Shown in pieces: positions 44,061 through 52,921 of a stretch of 64,000 nt of DNA; the first letter of the stretch is position 1, and each line of letters begins with the position of its first letter. A program made the position numbers and the translations under genes. Source of the DNA: Paenibacillus xylaniclasticus (GTDB taxonomy: Bacteria; Bacillota; Bacilli; Paenibacillales; Paenibacillaceae). Below the pieces are notes generated by a model. The model worked only from the letters and a program-made list of their open reading frames with translations, searched no databases and had not been told where the DNA came from. The stretch is taken from assembly GCF_004001065.1 (NCBI RefSeq), contig NZ_BIML01000003.1:186001-250000 (forward strand), written 5' to 3'.

Positions 44061-44117
44061 ATAGGCTCACTTCACAGCAGCAAGTTTTATTGTCCCGTTG
44101 CTGTGAAGTAAGCCTAT
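44061..44117. terminator. Long hairpin between convergent genes
   Basis: ATAGGCTCACTTCACAGCA and its near-perfect complement form a stem of about 19 bp with a T-rich loop. It probably ends both the MFS and the O-methyltransferase transcripts, although T tracts are poor. Confidence 0.6.
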
Positions 44118-44150
44118 CCTCGAATACTGATGACTCTGTCGGCTGATTTG

Positions 44151-44885
44151 CTACTTCACAACCGCCAGTGCGAGCCCGTCGTACGCCGGCAGCATAGCGC
44201 CGATCAGCCGCTCGTCGCGCCCGATCGCTTCGTTGAAGGCGCGTATTGCCTGCACCGACGGACCGTTGCGCGTCTTGTCGATTGTTTTACCGCGCAGCAG
44301 TGTATTGTCCGCCGCAATGATGGCGCCAGGTCTAGCCAGCTTGATCGCCCATTCCAAATATTCCGGATAGCCGCCCTTATCTGCATCAATAAAGAAGAAG
44401 TCAAACTTCCGCCCTTCCTCTGCAAGCGCTGCAAGCGACAGCTTGGCATCTCCAAGACGGTACTCGACGATGCTGCCGAAGCCGGCCGCCTCCATGCTGG
44501 ACCTAGCAACCTCGGCGAACTCCGGCTTAAGCTCCAGCGACACCAAAGAACCGCCTTGTGCCATTCCCCGTGCTATACAAATCCCGCTGTAGCCGCCGAG
44601 CGCGCCGATCTCCAGCGCATCCCGCACGCCTGAAGCCCGGACGAGCAGCGTCAGCAGACGGCCATAGCCCGGCTCAACTGAAATATCGGGCATATCGTGA
44701 GCCTCCAAACGCTCCCGAACGCGAACCCAATCCTCATCCACAGCAAACAACCCGTCCACATACGACTCCGGCGTCGGAGCTTCGTCAGAGCATCCCCCGT
44801 CCGCATTCGCACTAGTCGATCCCGCGCCGCCCGTATGTCCCGCATCGCTGTTCATTGCCCATCTTGCCAGTCTATCGTCTGTCAT
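44151..44885 (-). CDS. O-methyltransferase (Methyltransf_3 family)
   Basis: SAM-dependent O-methyltransferase of 244 aa, similar to catechol/caffeoyl-CoA type enzymes. Motifs: ALEIGALGGYSGICIARGM (SAM glycine loop), SLELKPEFAEVA, FFFIDADKGGYPEYLEWA with the metal-binding Asp, and IIAADNTLLRG. Residues about 13-36 are a low-complexity insertion rich in Gly, Ala, Ser and Asp that the family normally lacks. GGAGG precedes the ATG. Divergent from the YpsC-type gene. Bacillus YrrM, which acts in tRNA modification, is the closest function I can suggest. Confidence 0.87.
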   Translation of the reverse strand: MTDDRLARWAMNSDAGHTGGAGSTSANADGGCSDEAPTPESYVDGLFAVDEDWVRVRERLEAHDMPDISVEPGYGRLLTLLVRASGVRDALEIGALGGYSGICIARGMAQGGSLVSLELKPEFAEVARSSMEAAGFGSIVEYRLGDAKLSLAALAEEGRKFDFFFIDADKGGYPEYLEWAIKLARPGAIIAADNTLLRGKTIDKTRNGPSVQAIRAFNEAIGRDERLIGAMLPAYDGLALAVVK

Positions 44886-45012
44886 TGCCGTTCCTCCAAC
44901 TCCCTGTTTGTACAGGTAACCTTTTTTATTCTATACTTGATTGTATGATTTTGACCGACGGCGCACAACTGTAAGAGCGGGACGCCGCTTAAGCTACGAA
45001 ACGGGGATGACT

Positions 45013-46155
45013 ATGACTGAACGTACAATTCAATTAATCGCTACGGCGCCGATGGGGCTGGAAGCGATTGTAGCACGTGAGCTGAAGGAGCTCGGCTACA
45101 ACGAGATTCAAGTGGAGAACGGCAGAGTCACGTTTACCGGCACTCCTGCCGATATTTGCCGCACCAACATATGGCTAAGAACGGCCGATCGGGTGCTTGT
45201 GAAGATGGGCGAATTCGAGGCGACGACATTCGACGAGCTATTCGAGGGAACGAAAGCGCTCGATTGGCCGGACTGGATTCCAAGTAACGGAGAATTTCCG
45301 GTAGAAGGACGCTCACACAAATCGCAGCTGTCCAGCGTACCGGCATGCCAAAAGATCGTAAAGAAGGCTGTCGTCGAGAAAATGAAGGATCGTTATGGAA
45401 CCGAATGGTTTCCAGAGGACGGCGCCCGCTTCGTCATTGAGGTGACGATGCTGAACGACCGCGCACTGCTTACGCTAGATACGACCGGTCCTGGTCTGCA
45501 TAAGCGCGGTTATCGCAAGCTTGTAACGGAAGCGCCGCTAAAGGAAACGATGGCAGCAGCTATACTACAGCTTAGCCGCTGGGGCCCGCACCGTCCGCTG
45601 TACGATCCGTTCTGCGGCTCCGGTACGTTCCTCGTCGAAGCGGCGATGATCGGCTGGAACGTCGCGCCCGGTTTACGCCGCTCGTTCAACAGCGAGCATT
45701 GGCCGCTCGTGCCTAAGGAGCTGTGGGCTCAGGCGCGCGAGGAAGCATTCGATGCGGTGAAGGACGATATCCCACTCGATATTGCCGGCTCCGACATCGA
45801 TCCGTCCGCTATCGAGGTCGCCGAAGCCGCTGTCAAGAGGGCAGGCTTCGCCAAAGAGATTAAGCTGCGGGTGCTCCCCGTCGCTAAGGCGCAACCACAA
45901 GGCTCGTACGGCGTCATTGTGACGAACCCGCCGTACGGTGAGCGTCTTCTCGACGAGAAGGAAGCGGAGAAAGCGATCAAGCAGCTCGGCTTCACCTACT
46001 TGATGCTTCAGAACTGGTCGTTGTTCGCGATCAGCTCGTCTAAGAGCTTCGAGCATCATTTTACAAGAAATGCGGACAAGCGGCGCAAGCTGTATAACGG
46101 GCGCATTGAATGTCAGCTGTATCAATACTTGGGCCCGCTGCCTCCAAGAAACTAA
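45013..46155 (+). CDS. YpsC/RlmL-type THUMP-domain rRNA methyltransferase
   Basis: Predicted 23S rRNA guanine-N2 methyltransferase. From the ATG at 45013 it is 380 aa, close to Bacillus YpsC. The N-terminal ferredoxin-like plus THUMP region (about residues 1-160) is followed by the methyltransferase domain with DPFCGSGTFLVEAA, GSDIDPSAIEVAE and the catalytic TNPPYGERL. GGGG lies 6 nt before the chosen ATG; upstream codons to 44941 are in frame but lack family similarity. It has its own terminator. Confidence 0.92.
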   Translation: MTERTIQLIATAPMGLEAIVARELKELGYNEIQVENGRVTFTGTPADICRTNIWLRTADRVLVKMGEFEATTFDELFEGTKALDWPDWIPSNGEFPVEGRSHKSQLSSVPACQKIVKKAVVEKMKDRYGTEWFPEDGARFVIEVTMLNDRALLTLDTTGPGLHKRGYRKLVTEAPLKETMAAAILQLSRWGPHRPLYDPFCGSGTFLVEAAMIGWNVAPGLRRSFNSEHWPLVPKELWAQAREEAFDAVKDDIPLDIAGSDIDPSAIEVAEAAVKRAGFAKEIKLRVLPVAKAQPQGSYGVIVTNPPYGERLLDEKEAEKAIKQLGFTYLMLQNWSLFAISSSKSFEHHFTRNADKRRKLYNGRIECQLYQYLGPLPPRN

Positions 46156-46169
46156 TAAACGAAGCATGT

Positions 46170-46203
46170 TCAGGGAGAACGGTTATAGTCTCCCTGTTTT
46201 TTA
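46170..46203 (+). terminator. Terminator of the YpsC-type gene
   Basis: CAGGGAGA/TCTCCCTG with a 10-nt loop followed by TTTTTTATT. Confidence 0.92.
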
Positions 46204-46242
46204 TTGTAATCCCTCATATTTATCCAATTGACTGTGGCCGCC

Positions 46243-46270
46243 TTGCATTATAAGGTCACTGGACTATAAT
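46243..46270 (+). promoter_or_regulatory. Candidate promoter of the LTA-synthase-like gene
   Basis: TTGCAT, 16 nt, then a perfect TATAAT, 48 nt before the start codon. Confidence 0.5.
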
Positions 46271-46318
46271 GAAATAATGTTTATTAATCATGTGTAAAGA
46301 AAGAAGGCTTATCAAGGA

Positions 46319-48370
46319 ATGGAAAGATCGTTGCAAAATGCGGCACGGCGCGGTTTGCAAGCATCAGCAGGACTGGCGATGCGTTTTATCGCCATTGACG
46401 TGATCGCTTTCTACGCCATCATGATCGTGAAGCTGGTCATGTTCGACCGTTATATCAACGTGAAAAATATGACGATGACGTTCGACGACGTCATTATCGG
46501 ATTCGGCTCTCTGGCGCTTGCGTCGTTCTGGACGATGCTGTTGCCCAAGCGTGGAAGAATGATTGCCCTTCTGCTGCTGAATCTCGTTCTCACGTTCATC
46601 ATATTCGCTGACTTGATCTATTACCGCTATTTTCAGGATTTGATCTCTGTTCCGGTGCTAACACAGGCTGGTCAAGTCGAATCGCTCGGAGACAGCATCT
46701 TCACGCTTCTGTATGGGGTAGACATATGGTTTTTTGTAGACTGGCCGTTCTATATCGTGCTGACGATACTCGGTCTCCGCAAGAAAAGCAAACCCGCTTC
46801 CGACATCGGATTAAGCTTTCATCGGCCGCGGATGCCTATGCTTCGACGAGTACTGTTCCGTATCTCGATGACGCTCATCATTTTCGCTGCCGGCGTTACG
46901 CTCGTGTTCGTACCGGTCAATATCGCCAAAAAAACATGGGCGGTCGGCTTATTCGTCGGCAACTGGTGGAACGTCTCGATCTATAACGTGACCGGCGTTC
47001 TCGGATTCCACGGCTATGACGTATACCGTTATGCGAACCAGCACTGGATTCATAAAGCAATTGCGACCGAGGACCAAATCAACGAGTCTGAGCAATGGTT
47101 CAAGGAGCGCGGCGACGTCCGGCGCGCATTGGAAGCCGATTCGAGTTTCGGTAAATACAAGGGCAGCAATGTGGTTATGGTACAGGGCGAGGCATTCATG
47201 AATTTCGTCATTGGAAGCTCAATCGGCGGTCAGGAAATTACACCGAACTTGAATGCGTTAATTAAAGAAAGCGCCTATTTCGACAATTTCTCTCACCAGA
47301 CGTCGCAAGGCCGTACGTCGGACGCCGACTTCGCTGTCCAATGCTCTCTGCAGCCACAGCCGAGTGGGTCCGTCTTTATTCAGTATGCGCACAACGATTT
47401 TGACTGTACACCGGCAGTGCTCAAGGCAGCAGGCTACTCGACCTCGGTATTCCATGCCTACGATGCCGGCTTCTGGAATCGCAATACGATGTACCATCGG
47501 ATGAAATATGATACGTTCTACAGCCGGACTCGCTTCGCGAACGACGAGCCGCTCGGCTGGTCAATTGGCGACAGCTCGTTCTTCCGGCAATCGGCCGATG
47601 TAATCGGGGAGCAGAAGCAGCCGTTCTACTCGTTCCTCATTACGCTGTCGAGCCATCATCCATATTCCTTGCCGGAGAGCTATCAGAAGCTGGACGTTGG
47701 CTCATTCAAAGGCTCTATATTCGGCAACTATTTGCAGGCGGTTCATTACGTCGACGAAGCACTTGGCCAATTTATCGCGAAGCTAAAAGAAGAAGGCGTA
47801 TGGGATAACACGATCTTCCTGTTCTACGGCGACCACGATAACTCTATCCGAGATTGGGCGCCGTTCGAGCAGCTAATCGGTCATACGATGAATGAAATCG
47901 AGCGCCAGCAAGTGCTTCACGAGGTACCGTTCATCGTCCATCTGCCGGACGGCGGCCATGCAGGCACCTACCATAACGTAGGAGGCCAGCTCGACGTCTC
48001 GCCAACGATTATGCATCTGCTCGGCATATCCAGCGCCGATCTGCATCAGGTCGGTACGCCGCTCATTGTGGACGAACCGCTCGAAGGCAATCAAGTCGTC
48101 TATCGCAGCGGAGCATTCACGGACGGCACCGTATTCTATATGGCTCCGACTGACGGTATTCTGGAGCACGGCACATGCTACGACGCTAACACCGGCGGCA
48201 CAATCGATATATCCGGCTGCCTCGACGGTGCGAAGGAAGCTCACGAGGAGCTAAGCATTTCCGACCAGACCGTAGCGTACAACATTATCGGCCGTCTGAA
48301 CGAACGAAGCGCAGCGGCGGTCAATAGCGCAAGCACTGATCCCGCTGCTGGTGCCGATACTACGAACTAA
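46319..48370 (+). CDS. LTA synthase family sulfatase-fold protein
   Basis: Membrane phosphoglycerol transferase family related to LtaS, which polymerises lipoteichoic acid from phosphatidylglycerol. The 683-aa protein has five N-terminal membrane helices (up to about residue 205) and an extracellular sulfatase-fold domain. Active-site elements are all present: Glu in VVMVQGEAF, the nucleophile Thr in SQGRTSDADF, LSSHHPY, and the DH pair in FLFYGDHDNSI. The C-terminal 40 residues are low-complexity. Paralogues act as primase (YvgJ) or stress synthase (YfnI); which role applies cannot be told. AGAAGG lies 11 nt before the ATG. Confidence 0.9.
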   Translation: MERSLQNAARRGLQASAGLAMRFIAIDVIAFYAIMIVKLVMFDRYINVKNMTMTFDDVIIGFGSLALASFWTMLLPKRGRMIALLLLNLVLTFIIFADLIYYRYFQDLISVPVLTQAGQVESLGDSIFTLLYGVDIWFFVDWPFYIVLTILGLRKKSKPASDIGLSFHRPRMPMLRRVLFRISMTLIIFAAGVTLVFVPVNIAKKTWAVGLFVGNWWNVSIYNVTGVLGFHGYDVYRYANQHWIHKAIATEDQINESEQWFKERGDVRRALEADSSFGKYKGSNVVMVQGEAFMNFVIGSSIGGQEITPNLNALIKESAYFDNFSHQTSQGRTSDADFAVQCSLQPQPSGSVFIQYAHNDFDCTPAVLKAAGYSTSVFHAYDAGFWNRNTMYHRMKYDTFYSRTRFANDEPLGWSIGDSSFFRQSADVIGEQKQPFYSFLITLSSHHPYSLPESYQKLDVGSFKGSIFGNYLQAVHYVDEALGQFIAKLKEEGVWDNTIFLFYGDHDNSIRDWAPFEQLIGHTMNEIERQQVLHEVPFIVHLPDGGHAGTYHNVGGQLDVSPTIMHLLGISSADLHQVGTPLIVDEPLEGNQVVYRSGAFTDGTVFYMAPTDGILEHGTCYDANTGGTIDISGCLDGAKEAHEELSISDQTVAYNIIGRLNERSAAAVNSASTDPAAGADTTN

Positions 48371-48410
48371 CGCCACCTAGCTGTAAGCTGCTCACCAGCA
48401 TAACTAATAA

Positions 48411-48456
48411 CGAAGGCCCCTTATTCATTCCCAACGGAATGAATAAGGGGCCTTCG
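48411..48456. terminator. Strong bidirectional terminator
   Basis: A perfect 21-bp stem with a CAAC loop (arms 48411-48431 and 48436-48456) between the convergent LTA-synthase-like and DUF1450 genes. Confidence 0.9.
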
Positions 48457-48466
48457 TGTTCTTCTG

Positions 48467-48691
48467 TTAAGGCTTAATATATTGCTTTGCCTTCTCGATC
48501 GCTTCGTCTTCCGTCGCCGCTTTCAAATACCGGCCATTAATATAAATAAACGGATACTTCGCGCAAGGGCCACAGTAGGACTTGCAGCCCACTTTAATTT
48601 CCGATTCGGGAACGAGCTTTGCCAGCTTCGGCAGCATCGTCTTTACGCGGATATGTTTGCATTTGTCGCAGATGCGAATATCGTTAGGCAT
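48467..48691 (-). CDS. DUF1450 (YuzB-like) small Cys-rich protein
   Basis: A 74-aa protein with Cys8, Cys11 (ICDKCK), Cys36, Cys40 and Cys43 (CKSYCGPC), followed by PFIYINGRYLKAATEDEAIEKA. This matches the YuzB/DUF1450 family, which has a thioredoxin-like look and may bind an iron-sulfur cluster or zinc; function is not established. The ribosome site is weak (GCGGGCACAG), so translation may depend on the upstream HesB-like gene, 20 bp away. Confidence 0.86.
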   Translation of the reverse strand: MPNDIRICDKCKHIRVKTMLPKLAKLVPESEIKVGCKSYCGPCAKYPFIYINGRYLKAATEDEAIEKAKQYIKP

Positions 48692-48711
48692 AATGTTCTG
48701 TGCCCGCGCGA

Positions 48712-49014
48712 TTAATGATCGCCGTGATTGCCCCGCGAAGGATTCGACAAAACGAAGCCCTCTTGCGGCACATAGAAGTAATCGACGCGCACGCCGTCAA
48801 GGAAATCGACGCCCTTCTCCAGAATGACATCGATGCCGGAATCCGTCGAGACGACAACATCGTTATCCCCCGGCGTACCGATCGACATGCCGTAGTGGGC
48901 ATGATCGCCATGCGCGTGCGTCACATGAATGCGAAGCAGCTTGCCTTCATTCTCCGGCTTGTCCAGCTCTGTACGGAGCACTTTAGCTGCCGCTCGCGAT
49001 ATTTTGCATTTCAT
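48712..49014 (-). CDS. HesB/IscA-like fold protein
   Basis: About 100 aa from the ATG at 49014, which has AAGGAG 9 nt upstream. The family pattern KISRAAAKVLRTEL..KLLRIHVTHAHGDHAHYGMSIGTPGDNDVV is that of the HesB-like proteins of Firmicutes that lack the three cluster-binding Cys of IscA; indeed no Cys is present at those positions (only Cys3). A His-rich stretch (HAHGDHAHYG) is noticeable and could bind metal. Probably co-transcribed with the DUF1450 gene. Confidence 0.78.
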   Translation of the reverse strand: MKCKISRAAAKVLRTELDKPENEGKLLRIHVTHAHGDHAHYGMSIGTPGDNDVVVSTDSGIDVILEKGVDFLDGVRVDYFYVPQEGFVLSNPSRGNHGDH

Positions 49015-49140
49015 TGTTATCCGCTCCTTCAAATCTAGGTTCGTGACGATTATTAAGCTCGTTTATCTTAACTATTGTATAGAATGCACCGCATATGTCA
49101 ACCCATAAACTGCAGCGCTGCTGCCGGTATTTGCCGTTTA

Positions 49141-49380
49141 TCAACGGATGCCGTACTTATGCTCCATCCAGCTAGCGAACCCACCAGCAGCCAGCAGCGT
49201 AACGGCAATGTCGTCGATCGGGAGGAACGGGATCGGGAGCACGTCCGGCAGCACCCAATACAGGCCGACAGGAATAATAAAAATAAGCTTGTCACGAAGC
49301 GCAATACGCGGCTCTTTCAGCAGACGGTAGACCCGAATGAGCGTCCCCTTCCAGCGGCGGAGCGACAGCCATTTGCTCAT
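49141..49380 (-). CDS. DUF1232 small membrane protein (YkvA-like)
   Basis: 79 aa from the ATG at 49380, 6 nt after AGAGGAGGAG. The DUF1232 core LLKEPRIALRDKLIFIIPVGLYWVLPDVLPIPFLPIDDIAVTLLAAGGF is complete: a hydrophobic helix, the P-D-x-[IL]-P turn and a second helix. The family is widespread and of unknown function. The further open frame upstream (to 49425) lacks a ribosome site. Confidence 0.85.
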   Translation of the reverse strand: MSKWLSLRRWKGTLIRVYRLLKEPRIALRDKLIFIIPVGLYWVLPDVLPIPFLPIDDIAVTLLAAGGFASWMEHKYGIR

Positions 49381-49427
49381 GCCGTTCTCCTCCTCTTCCA
49401 ATTCTGTATACACACAGTATACCACGC

Positions 49428-49468
49428 GAGCAAAGGCCGCTAAACCTGTTGTTCAGCGGCCTTTGCTC
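49428..49468 (-). terminator. Terminator of the LysM/M14 gene region
   Basis: A 14-bp stem GAGCAAAGGCCGCT/AGCGGCCTTTGCTC lies between the end of the peptidase gene (49478) and the start of the DUF1232 gene, so it ends the peptidase transcript. Confidence 0.8.
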
Positions 49469-49477
49469 CTTTATCAG

Positions 49478-50686
49478 CTACAGCCGCCAGCTCATCGCCT
49501 CCAGCAGCAGCTTGGCAATCTCATCATACATGTCATCGAACTGACTAAGCGGCAGCGGATTGACGCCGATCCCCGCTTCTATCGTAAAGCCTGGCTTCCG
49601 ATAGGTATGGATGAACCAATCCTTGTAGCCGGCATCGCTGCCGCTCAGCTTCACGGGACGATAACCGCTCACTTGGCCGAGCTTGGCGGCCAGCCATTCC
49701 GACTGCTCCGGTTCATATCCCCGATAATTCCAATATATTTCTTGCCCTTGCGTATGGAAAGCAAGCACCAGCTCAAACGGCAGCTCGTTCGTGAAGGCAG
49801 CCATCGCTGCAGCCTCCGGCTCGCTAAGCGGCTTCGGGCCGGGATAATCGCGCGGCCCAGGTCCAGGCGTTCCCCTTCGGCGGCACTCCTCCTCCCAGAA
49901 GGCAGGAAATTGATCGTTCAAGTCGACGCCTCTCACATTAGCCTTCCAACGATTAAACCGAAACGAGCCCCGGTTCATCGCCAGTAGCTGATCGTACAAC
50001 GGGTGACCGGTATGCAGCCCTTCCTGCACCAGCTCTACGCCGTCGGGATTCACCATAGGCACGAGCCAGAGCGACACCTCGCTTAGCAGCTGCTTCATAT
50101 CGTTCCCCCGCCATATGCAGCCCGACTCATAAGCTTCGGCGGCATCCTCAACGAATGTCATCAACAGCGCGCTCGTAATCCACTCATTCGCGTGGAACGA
50201 GCCGTTGGCATGGATGCACCGCGCCCCTTTGCCCAGCTTCAGCGCTATAATGGGCTTGCCGAGTACGCTTTGCCCAATGATGGTCGTCTCGACTAAGTCA
50301 CCATACTTGCTCTGCAGCAGCCGGCAGTCTCTTGCTACTTCCTCGGGTCCATATTCCGCCCTTGCATCGACAATACGATTCGGCGGACCGGCTGGAATAC
50401 GCAGCAGCGTACCTGTTGTCCAACCGCCGGCGGGAATGCCTTTGTTAGACGCTTCGATCGCGGAAGCCGCTACGCCGAACAGCTCCGACAGCCTCTCCAG
50501 TGAATCGCCTTCCTGCAGCGTATACCAGACGTCGGAGGCAGATGGTATTCGCAGCACGATGCCGGGCGGGATCGGTTCCCCTTCCGTCAGACGCGGATTG
50601 CAGGCCAGCACAGATGCAGCGGATATGCCGAAATGCCGTGCAATACGAAGCAGCGTATCTCCAGGTCGAGCCGTATAAGAAAGCAC
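49478..50686 (-). CDS. LysM-containing M14 carboxypeptidase (gamma-D-glutamyl-meso-DAP peptidase-like)
   Basis: Peptidoglycan-peptide hydrolase of about 402 aa. Two LysM motifs occupy residues about 1-95 (YTARPGDTLLRIARHFGI.. and YTLQEGDSLERLSELFGV..), and an M14 domain follows. The zinc ligands are His and Glu in NGSFHANEWITS and His in LAFHTQGQEIYW; VNPDGVE and a C-terminal catalytic Glu (GFTIEAGIG) complete the site. No signal peptide, as in the Lysinibacillus enzyme that acts during sporulation. GTG start at 50686 with GGGAGG 7 nt upstream, rather than TTG 50710. Confidence 0.92.
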   Translation of the reverse strand: MLSYTARPGDTLLRIARHFGISAASVLACNPRLTEGEPIPPGIVLRIPSASDVWYTLQEGDSLERLSELFGVAASAIEASNKGIPAGGWTTGTLLRIPAGPPNRIVDARAEYGPEEVARDCRLLQSKYGDLVETTIIGQSVLGKPIIALKLGKGARCIHANGSFHANEWITSALLMTFVEDAAEAYESGCIWRGNDMKQLLSEVSLWLVPMVNPDGVELVQEGLHTGHPLYDQLLAMNRGSFRFNRWKANVRGVDLNDQFPAFWEEECRRRGTPGPGPRDYPGPKPLSEPEAAAMAAFTNELPFELVLAFHTQGQEIYWNYRGYEPEQSEWLAAKLGQVSGYRPVKLSGSDAGYKDWFIHTYRKPGFTIEAGIGVNPLPLSQFDDMYDEIAKLLLEAMSWRL

Positions 50687-50809
50687 GGGATTTCCTCCCT
50701 TCACGTTCAATCGGTTATCATACAGGTTTATCCGTACATGTTATTCATTACAGGGATCGCTCATGCAGCGAACATGAAAGTGCTATCCTCCGAATGATGA
50801 CATGAACAC

Positions 50810-50864
50810 AAAAAGGGCATGCAGCGGCATACCGTCCTTCGGCTGCCTTACTGCTGCCCTTTTA
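50810..50864 (-). terminator. Terminator of murI
   Basis: On the minus strand AAAGGGCAGCAG..GC and GCATGCCCTTT pair with a branched loop, followed by TTTTTGTG. Confidence 0.75.
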
Positions 50865-50874
50865 CAATTTCATC

Positions 50875-51696
50875 TTAACCAATATGGGATATCTGCCAGA
50901 CGACAGGCGTCAGTTCGATCTGCTCACCCAGCCATTGCTGAGCAATGGCTTTGAACACAGCCGGCTGCCCGCTGCAAAAAAAACGATGAACCGGCATACG
51001 CTCCGTTACCGCCAGCTTCCCATGCATCTTCAGAACGCTGCGGATTTCTCTTGCCGTCTCTTCAGCCGAATTAATAAGCGCTACCTTGGGACCCATCACT
51101 TCACTGATTGCTTCCGCCAGAAACGGATAATGCGTGCAGCCTAGAATGAGACAATCAAGCTCGAGCGGATATTCCCGCAGATGGAGGAGCGAGGAGCGGA
51201 CAGCCTCATAGGTCTCCTCCGAGCGGAAGTTACCCTGTTCAACCAGCGGAACGAATGTGGGACACGCTTGACTTATAACGTGCACATTCGGCGACAGCTG
51301 CATCAATGCCATTTCATAAGCTCTGCTTTTGATCGTGCCTTCGGTGCCGATAACGCCGACGACTCCGGTTCTCGTCCTTCCGAGTGCCGCACGCGCACCA
51401 GGATAAATCACACCGACGACAGGGACTCTTACCTGCTTCTTAATGGGTTCCAGCGCGACTGCAGTTGCAGTATTGCAAGCGATAACGATCATTTTCGGCT
51501 CGTATTGCACTAAATAATCAACAATCTCTTCCGTAAAGCGAATGATCTCACCGGCCGGCCTTGGTCCGTATGGCGTGCGAGCGGTATCGCCGAAGTAGAC
51601 AATCCGCTCCTTGGGGAGCTGTCTCATAACTTCCTTGGCAACCGTTAGTCCGCCAACCCCGGAATCTAATATTGCAATCGGCTGCTGCACATCCAC
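50875..51696 (-). CDS. murI: Glutamate racemase
   Basis: Makes D-glutamate for peptidoglycan. The 273-aa protein has the family motifs AILDSGVGGLTVAKE, the catalytic Cys in VIACNTATAVAL and the second catalytic Cys in ILGCTHYPFL. Start is GTG at 51696 with a weak ribosome site (another GTG two codons on). Upstream is the YtxH gene with its own terminator; downstream is the LysM/M14 gene. It could also be named racE, the Bacillus name for the essential paralogue. Confidence 0.95.
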   Translation of the reverse strand: MDVQQPIAILDSGVGGLTVAKEVMRQLPKERIVYFGDTARTPYGPRPAGEIIRFTEEIVDYLVQYEPKMIVIACNTATAVALEPIKKQVRVPVVGVIYPGARAALGRTRTGVVGVIGTEGTIKSRAYEMALMQLSPNVHVISQACPTFVPLVEQGNFRSEETYEAVRSSLLHLREYPLELDCLILGCTHYPFLAEAISEVMGPKVALINSAEETAREIRSVLKMHGKLAVTERMPVHRFFCSGQPAVFKAIAQQWLGEQIELTPVVWQISHIG

Positions 51697-51799
51697 ACCG
51701 CTTTCTGTTCAACAATTATCCAGGCTTCAATAACATATGAAACTCCGCTATGAAATGTACCTATATTGTCATTGGCGATCTATCTTTAGTCATATACGA

Positions 51800-51855
51800 A
51801 AAAAAAGGGGCGGTCCGTCAGTCAGTTTTCACTAACCTTCTGGAAACAACCCCTT
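51800..51855 (-). terminator. Terminator of the ytxG/ytxH-like pair, repeated hairpin family
   Basis: On the minus strand GGGGTTG..TCC pairs with GGACCGCCCC, followed by TTTTTTTT. The hairpin interior (CCAGAAGGT..GTGAAAAC) is shared with 11939-11991. Confidence 0.75.
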
Positions 51856-51874
51856 CAATACCGCTTACTTATAG

Positions 51875-52306
51875 TTAGTAGCCGATCGGCTGTAGAGCTG
51901 AAGAAGAAGTCTGCGCCTCTTCAATCTGCTCTGTCTCCGGTTCCAATTCGGAAAGTGCGGTCACAGAATCGGCCTCTTGCTCAGACGACTCGATGCCGGC
52001 TGTCAGTGTGCTGACAATCGCTTCCTCCAGTTCCTCCTTCACATCCGATCCGCCGCGCCACGATTTAATATTCGTGATGACGTTCGATGCTGCCTGTTTG
52101 GCGCGTTCTGCTGCATCTGATGCACCGTCTCCGACTTGCTTCGCCAGACGCACCGTCGTGTCACTTACCTTCTGTGCGCTGTCCGCGATATCGCTGCGCA
52201 GCTCTTTACCAGACTTCGGCGCGAACAACAGTGCCGTTATCGAACCGACAACCGCCCCTGCCAATGCCCCGAGCAAAAAGCCTTTCGTACTTGTCGATTT
52301 TGCCAT
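51875..52306 (-). CDS. YtxH-like protein
   Basis: A 143-aa membrane-anchored protein of the YtxH family. The N-terminal glycine-rich hydrophobic segment GFLLGALAGAVVGSITALLFAPKSGKELR (residues 9-37) is the family signature; a long amphipathic helix follows (about 38-80), then an acidic, low-complexity tail ending in SSALQPIGY. The family is stress-related in Bacillus but without known activity. Its ATG overlaps the last base of the upstream gene's stop (TAATG), indicating coupled translation. Confidence 0.86.
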   Translation of the reverse strand: MAKSTSTKGFLLGALAGAVVGSITALLFAPKSGKELRSDIADSAQKVSDTTVRLAKQVGDGASDAAERAKQAASNVITNIKSWRGGSDVKEELEEAIVSTLTAGIESSEQEADSVTALSELEPETEQIEEAQTSSSALQPIGY

Positions 52307-52806
52307 TATGAATCGCTCCCTCCACGTTTATCGTACCCATCGTCCTCCCCGGAGCATGCAGACTTTTTCGCGATTTTGTCACGAACGGACTGCCACAGCT
52401 GCCAAGCCGTCATGCCGACCTCCGCCCAATCGAGCGCTTCATCTAACCCGCGAAGCTTCTTGTTCTCGATTCGCTCCGCCTGCTGCCGGGCTTTGTTCGA
52501 TAATGCCGCTGTCATCGAATTGACAGCCGCCGATGCGTTCTCGACCGATTCACCGAGCAGCGACGCCGCTTGGAATAATCCACTTACGGCTCTTAGCTGA
52601 GCACTAATCAGCTCCAGCGTCTCATCAGCCCGCTCGGACGTCTTCTGCAGCTTTATCAACAGTGCTCTTACATCCTGCTCCAGCCGCTCCGATGACAGCT
52701 GTATCAGCACGACTCGGCTGACGATCGTTCTTAGCCCAATAAGCAGGCCGGCCGTCAGCGCGGCGAATATGACAGTAACGGCAACGATGCACCCTATCGT
52801 AATCAT
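52306..52806 (-). CDS. DUF948 (YtxG-like) membrane protein
   Basis: 166 aa from the ATG at 52806, with AAAGGAG 9 nt upstream; the frame is open to 52998 but that part reads across a promoter region and has no family likeness. One N-terminal membrane helix (about residues 3-24) is followed by a long coiled-coil-like region (about 30-110) and a basic/acidic tail. DUF948 and YtxH genes are regularly paired in Bacilli (ytxGH), supporting a joint role in envelope or stress response. Confidence 0.84.
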   Translation of the reverse strand: MITIGCIVAVTVIFAALTAGLLIGLRTIVSRVVLIQLSSERLEQDVRALLIKLQKTSERADETLELISAQLRAVSGLFQAASLLGESVENASAAVNSMTAALSNKARQQAERIENKKLRGLDEALDWAEVGMTAWQLWQSVRDKIAKKSACSGEDDGYDKRGGSDS

Positions 52807-52921
52807 GACCTTTCGCTCCTTTCCTGCATCGTCCCTCCGGTGAAATAGACGAATGCCTATTGTGTAGTGACAGTATAAGCACATTGGGCTCGTCTCGACA
52901 CTACGAATTGACAGGAGATGA

